10,390 bases of DNA from CAZCDM01 sp964497475. Lineage in GTDB: Bacteria > Planctomycetota > Phycisphaerae > SM23-33. The stretch is from positions 1-10,390 of the forward strand of contig CAZCDM010000083.1 in assembly GCA_964497475.1 (NCBI GenBank), read 5' to 3'. Positions 1 to 6,741 of this stretch are shown here, in pieces. Under the pieces are notes generated by a model, which was not told where the DNA came from, made no database searches, and saw only the letters and a list, made by a program, of their open reading frames with translations. The position numbers were made by a program, and so were the translations under genes. Every line of letters starts with the position of its first letter. Position 1 is the stretch's first letter.

Positions 1-11
1 ACCAATCGTCG

Positions 12-980
12 TCACCAACAAAAATCAACGGACCGGTGAGAAATGCGGGTTAGCGTCTGGTCGATCAGCCGCTCCAGGCGATCGGCCTGGCTGGCGATGA
101 TCTGGTGGAACTGCGGAACGTCCTGCTCCTTGGCCTCGCCATCGAGCAACAGCTCCAGGTAGGCCTTGATCGACGACAGCGGCGTCTTGAGCTCGTGCGA
201 TACGTTCGAGAGAAACTCCGCCTTGGACTGCTCGAATTCCTTCTCCCGACTGATGTCGTGCAGCACGACAATCAGGCCCTGGCGAACCTGCCTCGGCCCG
301 CGCAGCACATGCATCGCAGCGCGGTAGGTCCGGTCGTGCCCATCGCGCGAAAGGCAGTGCTCCACAAGCCCCCCAGACGGGATTTTCCCTGATCGGCACG
401 CCTCGGCGATCTGCCGGGCGAGCGAGCCACCCGGCAGAATATCCTCGACGGGCTTGCGGCTGGCCCGACTCAACCGAAAGCCCAGCAGCCGCTCGACCGA
501 CTCATTGGCCGAGAGCAGCTCGCCATAGCTATTGATCACCAGCACCGCATCGGAGACGTGAAGCATGACCTCCTCGATGTGTTTTCGTTCCTCGACGGCC
601 ATGCGGTTGCTGATCCGCAGGACGTGATTTTCCTTCCGCAGGTCATGCAGCTCGGCGCGAATTGCCGCCAGGTCCGTGCTCATCGGCCCGGCCCACTCCC
701 CCGGTGTCGAGGGAACGTCCAGAAGCATATCCTCGCCGTCCTGCCCACGCGTGCACTGTCGCACCTGCCGCGAAAGCCAACCCAACGTGCGACCGGCCCG
801 GTGGCGGACAACCCCCCACGCGCCGATCCCGCCGATCACCACCGCCGCGAGGAACATTTCCATCAGCAGCAGCCATTGATTCGGATTGCGGATGATAATC
901 ACCCACGCCAGGTAGCTGCCCACGGCCAGGAGGATCAGCCCGGCGATGCGTTCGGTGCGATGGCCCAGCAGCGTCCTCAT
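12..980 (-). CDS. Membrane PAS-domain sensor histidine kinase, lacking the ATPase domain
   Basis: This is a 322-residue sensor kinase fragment. Two hydrophobic segments (about residues 12-30 and 36-58) form an N-terminal membrane hairpin. A polar, probably helical linker (about 100-135) follows, then a PAS domain (about 134-248) and a HisKA dimerisation domain (about 251-309). The H-box reads SHELKTPL with the phosphoacceptor at His262. In this family the histidine is phosphorylated by a C-terminal HATPase domain and the phosphate passes to a response regulator. Here the frame ends at a TGA thirteen residues after RLERLID, so the N, G1 and G2 ATP-binding boxes are absent. Similarity to ordinary kinases fades at about residues 308-313. 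The ATG overlaps the stop of the upstream pilM-like gene (ATGA), so the two are probably translated together. The gene could be broken by a frameshift or rearrangement, or be a real split kinase. The domain call is firm; intactness is doubtful. Confidence 0.8.
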   Translation of the reverse strand: MRTLLGHRTERIAGLILLAVGSYLAWVIIIRNPNQWLLLMEMFLAAVVIGGIGAWGVVRHRAGRTLGWLSRQVRQCTRGQDGEDMLLDVPSTPGEWAGPMSTDLAAIRAELHDLRKENHVLRISNRMAVEERKHIEEVMLHVSDAVLVINSYGELLSANESVERLLGFRLSRASRKPVEDILPGGSLARQIAEACRSGKIPSGGLVEHCLSRDGHDRTYRAAMHVLRGPRQVRQGLIVVLHDISREKEFEQSKAEFLSNVSHELKTPLSSIKAYLELLLDGEAKEQDVPQFHQIIASQADRLERLIDQTLTRISHRSVDFCW

Positions 981-2173
981 GCCAGCGCCTCGGCGTTGTC
1001 CAGCAAGTCGACGTCCACCTCGGCCAGGTCCGGTTCGAGCAGGCTGTCGGCCTGATCGTAGCGTTCATCAAACCCTTCCCGCAGGGCCAGGCCCACGCAC
1101 AGCGACCAGTGGCTCATGGCCCGGCGGCGATCGACAAACAGATTGCACCGCCCCGTCTCCAGGCCCCGCAGCGGGCTGGACACACCGCAGGGCATCGCGA
1201 GGCGGTCGTGCAGAATGCTCCGGACGGTCGGGTCCTCGGCGTCGTGGCCGCTGAGCACCAGCGAATCGATCGCGGGGCAGTCGAAGTTCGTCTGGCAGTA
1301 GCGAAGGCAGAGTTCCACCTCCAGGGCCAATTCATCCACCTGCCCGCGAAGGGCATCGTGCATGGTCCAGAAGAGCTTCTCGGTATCAAAGGCGTGCTCG
1401 TCGTCCTTTGCTGGCTTGGCGCGGTCCAGCCCGTGATGCTCCACGAGATAGCTGCGCAACAGGTTCACATCGGCGCGGCAGAGCCCGAGGTTCGCCGAGG
1501 CCGCCTCCGTCAACGCATTGCCCCCATGCCGCAACTGACGCACCAGCAGCAGCTCCGGACCGTGAGCAACCATCACCAGCGCGTATCGCGGCTGGATGTG
1601 GACGATGCACGTCGTCAGCGATCGGTCATTTTCCCGCCGGCGGTGGTTGCGGAACGAACGGAATACCGCCAGCGGCTCGGGGTCGATCGCCGCCACGCGA
1701 AGGCCACACGACTCCAGCAAGGCCGACCGCGTTTCGATCTTCGCATGCGGCACGGCCAGCAGAATATACTCCCGCTCGGGGTGTTCGCCGTGGAGGATCG
1801 GCCCGGCCGGGATCACGCTGAGCTGTGCGAGGGACAGGTCGAAGTCGAACGCTTCATACGCCTGGGCCATTACATCCAGCGCGGGGTCGACCTGGCCCTT
1901 CAGGGCCACCCGGGCCGTGGCCAGATGAATCTCGTCAGACGGCACGGAAGCGACCGCATCACGCCCATGGAAATGCCCAAAGCGGTTGAGCTGCCGGATC
2001 GACTTGCGTAGAGCGTCCGTGCTGGCGGGATCGTCATGGGGGCTTCGCCAGGCGCCGCCGGCCAGAACATTAGGCCTTGTATCGGTCAGCCCCAGCTGCA
2101 GCATCCGGACGCCCAGCGGTCCCAGATCGATCCCGATCGGGCAGCGTCCTGCATTGTGTCCATGACGCGTCAT
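977..2173 (-). CDS. pilM: PilM-like actin-fold protein (type IV pilus / type II secretion type)
   Basis: This 398-residue protein resembles PilM, the cytoplasmic actin-like ATPase-fold protein that links the inner-membrane parts of type IV pili and related secretion machines. The phosphate-1 signature is IGIDLGPLGVRMLQL (about residues 13-27; typical PilM has GIDIGSSSIKAVEL). The segment AVASVPSDEIHLATARV (73-89) corresponds to the PilM 'ALPSDQV' region. CIVHIQPRYALVMVAHG followed by RQLRHGGNALTE (189-223) matches the second phosphate motif and its GG turn, and LVLSGHDAED (306-315) resembles the adenosine motif region. There is no membrane segment. The ATG is preceded by a GGGAG ribosome-binding site. 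It lies downstream of a prepilin-like gene and overlaps the kinase gene by four bases. The sequence is divergent, so ATP binding is inferred. The family call is moderately confident; the exact machine it serves is unknown. Confidence 0.7.
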   Translation of the reverse strand: MTRHGHNAGRCPIGIDLGPLGVRMLQLGLTDTRPNVLAGGAWRSPHDDPASTDALRKSIRQLNRFGHFHGRDAVASVPSDEIHLATARVALKGQVDPALDVMAQAYEAFDFDLSLAQLSVIPAGPILHGEHPEREYILLAVPHAKIETRSALLESCGLRVAAIDPEPLAVFRSFRNHRRRENDRSLTTCIVHIQPRYALVMVAHGPELLLVRQLRHGGNALTEAASANLGLCRADVNLLRSYLVEHHGLDRAKPAKDDEHAFDTEKLFWTMHDALRGQVDELALEVELCLRYCQTNFDCPAIDSLVLSGHDAEDPTVRSILHDRLAMPCGVSSPLRGLETGRCNLFVDRRRAMSHWSLCVGLALREGFDERYDQADSLLEPDLAEVDVDLLDNAEALA

Positions 2174-2207
2174 CGCAAGCTCCCATCACCGCCAAGCCGC
2201 AGCGACA

Positions 2208-2217
2208 CCGCTAGCGG
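2208..2217. repeat. 10-bp perfect palindrome CCGCTAGCGG
   Basis: A perfect 10-base palindrome lies about 35 bases upstream of the pilM-like start codon, in the 124-base spacer that follows the prepilin-like gene. It could be an operator half-site pair or chance in GC-rich DNA. The rest of the spacer shows only the GGGAG ribosome-binding site. Confidence 0.3.
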
Positions 2218-2297
2218 CTATGAATAGCTTCGACATCTTCGAGGCACTGCTTTGCTAAGGCCGCCGGGAATCGTCCGCCCTCGCCTCAGCGCAGCGC

Positions 2298-2729
2298 CTA
2301 CCGCCCGCCGGCGGCCACATCCGGCCAGACCGCCCCGCTGCTCGGATCGTAATACCACCCCGCATTGCCGCCCCCACGCTCGGCCGGGGCAATCTTGATT
2401 CGCCCAGCCAGGCGGAAATTGACGTAGGGGTTGGACGGAATCCGCTCGAGATAGGGGCCGCACGGCCAGACAGGGCCGGCTTGGTCGCTCGGCCCGACCG
2501 TACCGCGCCGGTTCGTCGCAAAGGTCAACTGCTCGACCACTCGCCCGTCGGGCCAAACGCCATCGTGCTCGGCTGCGTAGGTGTTGATCGCCTGCTGCAA
2601 CCGTCGGTGCGCGCCGCGAAGCTGCTCCGGGCGAACATCCGTCGATGCCGTAGACAGCTCCGGGATGACAACCATCGCAATCAGCGAAAGGACTTCCATC
2701 ATGTTCAGGCCGTATCGTTTCCGGGCCAT
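2298..2729 (-). CDS. Divergent type IV prepilin-like / pseudopilin-like protein
   Basis: This is a 143-residue protein with a short basic leader (MARKRYG) followed by LNMMEVLSLIAMVVIPE. That arrangement fits the class III prepilin signal: Gly7 at the predicted prepilin peptidase site, Glu at mature position +5, then a hydrophobic helix. The helix is shorter and more broken (Pro-Glu at the end) than in standard pilins. An amphipathic stretch (about residues 33-55, RPEQLRGAHRRLQQAINTY) continues the pilin N-terminal helix. The C-terminal part has YLERIPSNPYVNF and WYYDPSSGAVWP, which resemble the globular end of GspG-type pseudopilins ('lP.dPw', 'ydl.S.G'). The ATG has a strong AAGGAGG ribosome-binding site seven bases upstream. 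A FliA-like promoter sits 52-78 bases upstream, and the pilM-like gene follows on the same strand. The family call rests on the leader and tail motifs. Confidence 0.65.
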   Translation of the reverse strand: MARKRYGLNMMEVLSLIAMVVIPELSTASTDVRPEQLRGAHRRLQQAINTYAAEHDGVWPDGRVVEQLTFATNRRGTVGPSDQAGPVWPCGPYLERIPSNPYVNFRLAGRIKIAPAERGGGNAGWYYDPSSGAVWPDVAAGGR

Positions 2730-2780
2730 GCCAGCCTCCTTGGCCTCGAGCGGCGACTGCGAGGCGAGGGTCTACAGCCA

Positions 2781-2807
2781 TTCTCGGCTGGTCCGATGGA
2801 AACTTAA
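2781..2807 (-). promoter_or_regulatory. Sigma-28 (FliA)-like promoter before the prepilin-like gene
   Basis: Read on the minus strand the sequence is TTAAGTTT, an 11-base spacer, then GCCGAGAA. The E. coli FliA consensus is TAAAGTTT-N11-GCCGATAA, so 14 of 16 defined bases and the spacing agree. Transcription would begin near position 2774, giving a leader of about 45 bases with a strong ribosome-binding site. The site lies in the spacer after hemC and suggests that the prepilin-like, pilM-like and kinase genes form a unit separate from the ATP synthase operon. This is a sequence match only. No sigma factor gene is in the window. Confidence 0.6.
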
Positions 2808-2840
2808 GCCCCCATTATTTCCCCGTCTTCCCTGCAAAAC

Positions 2841-3752
2841 TCAGCCCAGCAGCGCCGCACCGCCCAGCCGGTCCAGCTCGGCCAGCAGACCCGTCGCCAC
2901 CGGCTCGATCGACTCGTGAGCCTCCCGCAGCCGAACCGCCCCGCTGCCGTCAGGCCGGGCTGCAAAACACTGGCCTACCCACTGGCCAAACTCCCGGTGG
3001 AAGTGAACCGCCAGACAGCTGTGACAATCCGCCTCCAAAAACCGCACCACGTCGCGCTCGGCGCGAACGGCCACGGCCGTAGCTACGTCGTGCAGCCCGG
3101 CCAGACGCTCCAGCAGCGGCTCGTTGTCAGAGCGACACTGCACGGCCAGCGCCCCCTGCCCCGCAGCCGGAATGCACTGCTCGACCGGCAGCGGATGAAT
3201 CTCGTGGCGATACGTCTGCCGCAACCCGGCCCGGTTCAGCCCCGCCACGGCCAGCACCACCGCATCGAGATCCGCCTCGGGACCGACTGCCCGCGCCAGC
3301 CTCGTCTGAATGTTCCCGCGGATCGGCTCGATCTGCAGATCGCTGCGCAGCGCTCGCAGCTGCGCAGCCCGCCGCGGGCTCCCCGTGCCAACCTTCGCGC
3401 CGGGCGGCAGGTCGTCCACCAGGCCGAGGCGGCTGACCAGCGCGTCGCGCGCGTCGCCACGAACCGGCAAGGCCCCGATGACGAACTGCGCCTCGCCCAG
3501 GGCGGGCATGTCTTTGAGCGAATGAACAGCCAGGTCGATGGCCCCCTCGGCCAGTTGCGATTCCAGCTCGGCCGTGAACAATCCCTTGCCGCCAGCTGCG
3601 GCCAGCGGGCCGGCCTGGCGATCCCCGGCCGTGTCGATCCCGACCAGCTCGACTGCCAGCGTCGCGTCGGCGTCGGCGAGCAGACCGGCGATGAGCTGAC
3701 TCTGCGCCATGGCCAGCGGGCTGCGGCGCGTGCCCAGGCGGAGCGTTGGCAT
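2841..3752 (-). CDS. hemC: Hydroxymethylbilane synthase (porphobilinogen deaminase)
   Basis: HemC joins four porphobilinogen molecules into hydroxymethylbilane in tetrapyrrole synthesis, in the cytoplasm. The 303-residue length is normal. Clear motifs are LRLGTRRSPLAMAQSQ at the N-terminus, GGKGLFTAELE (54-64), AVHSLKDMP with the catalytic Asp81 (75-83), GTGSPRRAAQLRALR (122-136), IRGNIQTRL (144-152) and PAAGQGALAVQCR (195-207). The dipyrromethane cofactor cysteine aligns with Cys243 in LEADCHSCLAV, where most enzymes have EGGCQVPIG, so this segment is unusual. The ATG is two bases after the atpC stop (TAG-CC-ATG), and a GGGAG ribosome-binding site lies inside the end of atpC, which points to translational coupling. 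A longer reading from 3959 would run back through atpC and is rejected. No terminator is visible after the stop. Confidence 0.95.
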   Translation of the reverse strand: MPTLRLGTRRSPLAMAQSQLIAGLLADADATLAVELVGIDTAGDRQAGPLAAAGGKGLFTAELESQLAEGAIDLAVHSLKDMPALGEAQFVIGALPVRGDARDALVSRLGLVDDLPPGAKVGTGSPRRAAQLRALRSDLQIEPIRGNIQTRLARAVGPEADLDAVVLAVAGLNRAGLRQTYRHEIHPLPVEQCIPAAGQGALAVQCRSDNEPLLERLAGLHDVATAVAVRAERDVVRFLEADCHSCLAVHFHREFGQWVGQCFAARPDGSGAVRLREAHESIEPVATGLLAELDRLGGAALLG

Positions 3753-3754
3753 GG

Positions 3755-4216
3755 CTAGTCTCCCAGGCCTCGGCTCATGAGCTCGTCCATGCTCATCATG
3801 CCCTTGCGGGCGCGCTGGGCCAGGCCGAACCGGATGCGGGCCGCGTGGATCGCCTCTTCGCGCGTGGCCATCTGCGCGTCGGTCTGGCGGGGCAGTTGGA
3901 AGGCTTCCTGCAGCAGGTCCCACGCCTGCTCGGCATCGAGGCGATCGAGCGGCTTGCATTCCTCGGCCAGGATGGTCATCACGTCATCGCAGACGCGCAG
4001 AAACCCCCGGCTGACGAAAAGTTCCTCCGCCTGGCCGTCGGGCAGCGTCAGGCCGACCATGCCCGTGTAGACCACCGCCGTCAGCGGCGCCCGGCCGGGC
4101 AACACGCCGACGTAGCCGTCCAGGGCGGGCACCTTCGCACCGGCGACGTCCTTGTCCAGGATCGTCCCGTCGGGCGATTCGATGCGGCAGCGGAATGTCT
4201 TGCTCGATCGGGCCAT
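3755..4216 (-). CDS. atpC: ATP synthase F1 epsilon subunit
   Basis: AtpC is part of the central stalk of F1 and can inhibit ATP hydrolysis. At 153 residues it is slightly longer than the usual 130-140. The N-terminal beta-sandwich (about residues 1-90) has FRCRIESPDGTIL and the family motif GYVGVLPGRAPL (typical form G.lGVLPgHaPl), followed by GFLRVCDDVMTILAEEC. The C-terminal part (about 91-153) is the two-helix domain, rich in Ala, Gln and Arg. The start is the ATG ten bases after the stop of the nitroreductase gene; its upstream sequence has only a weak ribosome-binding site, so translation may be coupled. Unusually, it does not directly follow atpD: two other genes lie between them. Confidence 0.93.
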   Translation of the reverse strand: MARSSKTFRCRIESPDGTILDKDVAGAKVPALDGYVGVLPGRAPLTAVVYTGMVGLTLPDGQAEELFVSRGFLRVCDDVMTILAEECKPLDRLDAEQAWDLLQEAFQLPRQTDAQMATREEAIHAARIRFGLAQRARKGMMSMDELMSRGLGD

Positions 4217-4226
4217 GGCACAGGAA

Positions 4227-4748
4227 TCAGGAGAACGTCTCGAAGCAGACCTCCTCGTCGAACGATTTGCGGGGCTTGTCCTTTTCCGTCGGCCCGGCCG
4301 GGTAGCCGAGCGTCATCAGCTCGATGATCTCCATCGGCTCGGGCACGGCCAGCAGCTCGCGCACGTCGTCCTGGCGGAAGTGCCCGATCCAGCAGTGGCC
4401 CAGCCCCTCGGCCACGGCCGCTAAGGACATGTGATCGACCGCGATGGCGCAGTCGACCGGACCGGCCGGGATGCCGCAGTACATCACGCGGTCCGGCTCG
4501 GTGCTGACGACAGCCACGATGACCGCCGCCTGCTCCTGCCAGCCCTGCTCGCAAGCGTCGGCCACCTTGGCGAACAGCTCCGGCGCCTCGCTGCGGCGAA
4601 CGGCGACGAACTTCCACGCCTGCTGATTGCGGGCGCTGGGGGCACGCCGGCCGGCGTCCAGCACGCGACGCAGCACGTCGTCGGGAATCGGACGATCCTC
4701 GTAACGGCGCACGCTGGTGCGTCTGGCGATCGCGTCGTACAGGTCCAT
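4227..4748 (-). CDS. Nitroreductase-family FMN oxidoreductase
   Basis: This 173-residue protein belongs to the nitroreductase superfamily, whose dimeric flavoproteins use NAD(P)H to reduce nitro, quinone or other electron-poor substrates. The FMN phosphate-binding start RRTSVRRY (9-16) is clear, followed by APSARNQQAWKFVAV (36-50). GLGHCWIGHF (115-124), MTLGYPAG (145-152) and KPRKSFDEEV (158-167) complete the usual layout. Its length is that of the compact subgroup. The ATG lies one base after the stop of the upstream membrane protein gene and is preceded by GGAG, so the two genes are coupled. The nearest family members are general 'nitroreductase family proteins' and the substrate cannot be read from the sequence. 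Its place inside an ATP synthase operon is odd. A longer reading from 4826 overlaps the upstream gene and is rejected. Confidence 0.88.
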   Translation of the reverse strand: MDLYDAIARRTSVRRYEDRPIPDDVLRRVLDAGRRAPSARNQQAWKFVAVRRSEAPELFAKVADACEQGWQEQAAVIVAVVSTEPDRVMYCGIPAGPVDCAIAVDHMSLAAVAEGLGHCWIGHFRQDDVRELLAVPEPMEIIELMTLGYPAGPTEKDKPRKSFDEEVCFETFS

Positions 4749-4749
4749 G

Positions 4750-5091
4750 TTACTCCGCTCCCGGCGGGGTCGCCTCGTCGTCGGCATCGTCCATGCCCGG
4801 AATCTGCACGGGAATCTTATCGCCATAGCAGGCGTAGATCAGGCCGGCAAAGGCACCGACATCGCCCACCATGCCCAGCAGCCCGCCGAGGATGCGCGCC
4901 CAGCCGCCCTCACCCGGGTCGGCCCCGGCGGCGATGGAACCGAAAATGCCCGCCATCAGGATGCTGAAGATCAGCCCCGCCGCGCCGAAGAGGTACGGCG
5001 TGGACTTGCGGATCGCCTGCGAGTGAAACAGCGCCACCAGGTAAAAAACCAGCAGCACGACGGTCAGGGAAATATCCATGCTCAGTGTCAT
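4750..5091 (-). CDS. Small three-helix membrane protein of unknown function
   Basis: I do not recognise this 113-residue protein. It has three likely membrane segments at about residues 7-24, 34-55 and 66-88, all Gly- and Ala-rich, joined by short loops; the second loop is ADPGEGGWAR. It ends in a soluble acidic tail (PGMDDADDEATPPGAE). It has no resemblance to the F0 a, b or c subunits or to AtpI that I can defend. The first ATG is preferred because AAAGGA lies seven to eight bases upstream; a second ATG four codons on is possible. It lies about 100 bases after atpD and is coupled to the nitroreductase gene, so it is probably made with ATP synthase. A role in assembly or membrane association is only a guess. 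Confidence 0.7.
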   Translation of the reverse strand: MTLSMDISLTVVLLVFYLVALFHSQAIRKSTPYLFGAAGLIFSILMAGIFGSIAAGADPGEGGWARILGGLLGMVGDVGAFAGLIYACYGDKIPVQIPGMDDADDEATPPGAE

Positions 5092-5113
5092 TGATTCATC
5101 CTTTCACGTTGGC

Positions 5114-5130
5114 GGCCGGGGTGTCCGGCC
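5114..5130 (-). other. Short GC hairpin in the leader of the small membrane protein gene
   Basis: GGCCGG and CCGGCC, six bases each, flank a five-base loop, about 20 bases upstream of the small membrane protein start codon. There is no U-run after it in the transcript, so it is not an intrinsic terminator. It could affect access to the ribosome-binding site or mRNA stability after atpD. Confidence 0.35.
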
Positions 5131-5159
5131 GACGAAATGCGGTTTCTGCGTCTCGTGTC

Positions 5160-5188
5160 AGTATAGTTGCCTCTGGCCGCGATGGCGA
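5160..5188 (-). promoter_or_regulatory. Possible internal housekeeping promoter after atpD
   Basis: On the minus strand TCGCCA and TATACT are separated by 17 bases. Against TTGACA-N17-TATAAT this is 4 of 6 and 5 of 6. The -35 element ends just after the atpD stop codon. If used, it would start a transcript near 5153 for the small membrane protein, nitroreductase, atpC and hemC genes. One such match in GC-rich DNA is suggestive, not strong. Confidence 0.3.
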
Positions 5189-5190
5189 GA

Positions 5191-6657
5191 TTACCTCTGC
5201 AACGCCTCGGCCTGGGCGGCGGCCTCTTCGACCGTGCCGACATACAAAAATGCCTGCTCGGGCAGCTCGTCCCACTTGCCTTCGCAAATCTCGCGGAAGC
5301 TGCGGATCGTCTCAGGCAGCGGCGTAAAATTGCCCGCCTTGCCGGTGAACACCTCAGCCACGAAGAACGGCTGGCTGAGGAACCGCTCGATCCGCCGGGC
5401 GCGGGCGACGATGCGGCGGTCCTCTTCGCTGAGTTCGTCCACGCCGAGAATCGCGATGATGTCCTGCAGGTCGCGATACCGCTGGAGGATCTGCTGCACC
5501 TGCCGGGCCACGTCGTAATGCTCCTGGCCGACGTGCTGCGGGTCGAGAATGCGGCTGGAGCTGGCCAGCGGATCGATCGCCGGGTAAATGCCCTTTTCCA
5601 CAATCGACCGCTCCAGCACGATGAACGCGTCGAGGTGCGTCACGGCCGCGGCCGGGGCCGGGTCGGTCATGTCATCAGCCGGCACGTACACCGCCTGGAC
5701 CGACGTGATCGCCCCCTTCTTCGTACTGGTGATGCGCTCCTGCAGCTCGCCCATCTCCGTCGCGAGCGTCGGCTGATAGCCCACCGCCGAGGGCATGCGA
5801 CCCAGCAAAGCAGAGACCTCCGAGCCGGCCTGGCTGAAGCGGAAAATGTTATCGATAAACAGCAGCGTGTCGGCTCCGCCGCTGTCGCGGAAGTACTCCG
5901 CCAGCGTCAACGCCGACAGCGCCACCCGCAGCCGGGCGCCGGGCGGTTCGTTCATCTGCCCGAAAACCATCGCCGTTTTCTCGATGAGCTTCTGGCCGGT
6001 CGTGCCGATCTCGGCCTCCTGCATCTCCAGCCAGATATCATTGCCCTCGCGCGTGCGCTCGCCCACGCCGGCAAAGACACTGTGCCCGCCATGCTTGGTG
6101 GCCACGCGAGCGATGAGTTCCTGGATGATGACCGTCTTGCCCAGCCCGGCCCCGCCGAAGAGCCCCGTCTTGCCGCCGCGCACGAACGGCGCGAGCAGGT
6201 CGATCACCTTGATGCCCGTCTCGAAGATTTCGCTCTTGGGCACGAGGTCTTCGAACCTCGGCGGCGGCTGATGGATCGATCGTCGCTCGACGTTTTCGAC
6301 CGCCGGGCCGCCATCGACCGGCTCGCCCAGAAGGTTGAAGACCCGTCCGAGGACCTCCTCGCCGACGGGCATGGTCACGGGCTGGCCGGTGTCGACCACG
6401 GCCGGGCCTCGCCGCAGGCCATCGGTACTGCCGAGGGCAATGCACCGCACGCGCCCCCCGCCGAGGTGCTGCTGGACCTCGCCGACGAGCTGGCCGTTGC
6501 GGCGGCGGGCCTGCTCGGCCGAGTCGGCTTGCTCGACCGTCACGGCGTTGTAGATGGCGGGCATGGACTGCTCGTCGAACTCGGCGTCAAACGTCGAGCC
6601 GATGACCTGTACGATCCGCCCGGTGGCGGGTGATTGTAATGTTGGTTCGGTGATCAT
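5191..6657 (-). CDS. atpD: ATP synthase F1 beta subunit (catalytic)
   Basis: AtpD carries the catalytic sites of F1. The 488-residue reading has the N-terminal beta-barrel (GRIVQVIGSTFDAEF, 13-27), Walker A GGAGLGKT (168-175; usually GGAGVGKT), the catalytic glutamate in GERTREGND (Glu200), Walker B LLFIDN (265-270) and the complete DELSEED lever motif (407-413). HLDAFIVLER (341-350) replaces the more common HLDATTVLSR, keeping the arginine. The start is uncertain: the ATG at 6657 has GGA eight to ten bases upstream, while an in-frame ATG at 6669 would add four residues with no clear ribosome-binding site. A TTG at 6705 lies inside a repeat array and is rejected. The gene is separated from atpG by a cassette with a four-helix-bundle gene. 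Confidence 0.97.
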   Translation of the reverse strand: MITEPTLQSPATGRIVQVIGSTFDAEFDEQSMPAIYNAVTVEQADSAEQARRRNGQLVGEVQQHLGGGRVRCIALGSTDGLRRGPAVVDTGQPVTMPVGEEVLGRVFNLLGEPVDGGPAVENVERRSIHQPPPRFEDLVPKSEIFETGIKVIDLLAPFVRGGKTGLFGGAGLGKTVIIQELIARVATKHGGHSVFAGVGERTREGNDIWLEMQEAEIGTTGQKLIEKTAMVFGQMNEPPGARLRVALSALTLAEYFRDSGGADTLLFIDNIFRFSQAGSEVSALLGRMPSAVGYQPTLATEMGELQERITSTKKGAITSVQAVYVPADDMTDPAPAAAVTHLDAFIVLERSIVEKGIYPAIDPLASSSRILDPQHVGQEHYDVARQVQQILQRYRDLQDIIAILGVDELSEEDRRIVARARRIERFLSQPFFVAEVFTGKAGNFTPLPETIRSFREICEGKWDELPEQAFLYVGTVEEAAAQAEALQR

Positions 6658-6686
6658 TGGTCGATCCATATCTTTATTGAACCCAA

Positions 6687-6721
6687 GGCAGTCGGCAGTG
6701 GGCAATAGGCAGTTGACAGGT
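6687..6721 (+). repeat. Heptad-repeat array, left arm of the atpG-atpD cassette
   Basis: Five consecutive 7-base units start at 6687, 6694, 6701, 6708 and 6715. The first four are GGCA followed by GTC, GTG, ATA and GTT; the fifth (GACAGGT) is degenerate. Positions 6699-6711 form a perfect 13-base inverted match to 7185-7197 in the other arm. The array lies between the four-helix-bundle gene and the atpD ribosome-binding region. It is not a CRISPR array: the units are tiny and there are no spacers. Confidence 0.8.
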
Positions 6722-6741
6722 GAACATTGCGGGTGTGAACT

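Noticed and set aside
1..34. Response-regulator start downstream of the kinase (a minus-frame reading LIFVGDDDW)
   Set aside because: It is only eleven or so residues long at the window edge, with no ATG start, so it cannot be told from chance.
1109..2011. Plus-strand open frame of 300 codons opposite the pilM-like gene
   Set aside because: The translation has no family resemblance, while the minus-strand frame has PilM motifs and a good ribosome-binding site.
2218..2781. Alternative minus-strand frame of 187 codons overlapping the prepilin-like gene
   Set aside because: It is a shifted frame with arginine-rich translation and no motif. The 143-codon frame has the strong AAGGAGG site and a prepilin leader.
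5167..6633. Plus-strand open frame of 488 codons opposite atpD
   Set aside because: It is the mirror of atpD codon bias, with no recognisable protein motif and no credible ribosome-binding site.
6658..6705. TTG start that would add 16 residues to AtpD
   Set aside because: The extension is encoded by the heptad array and is not conserved in beta subunits.
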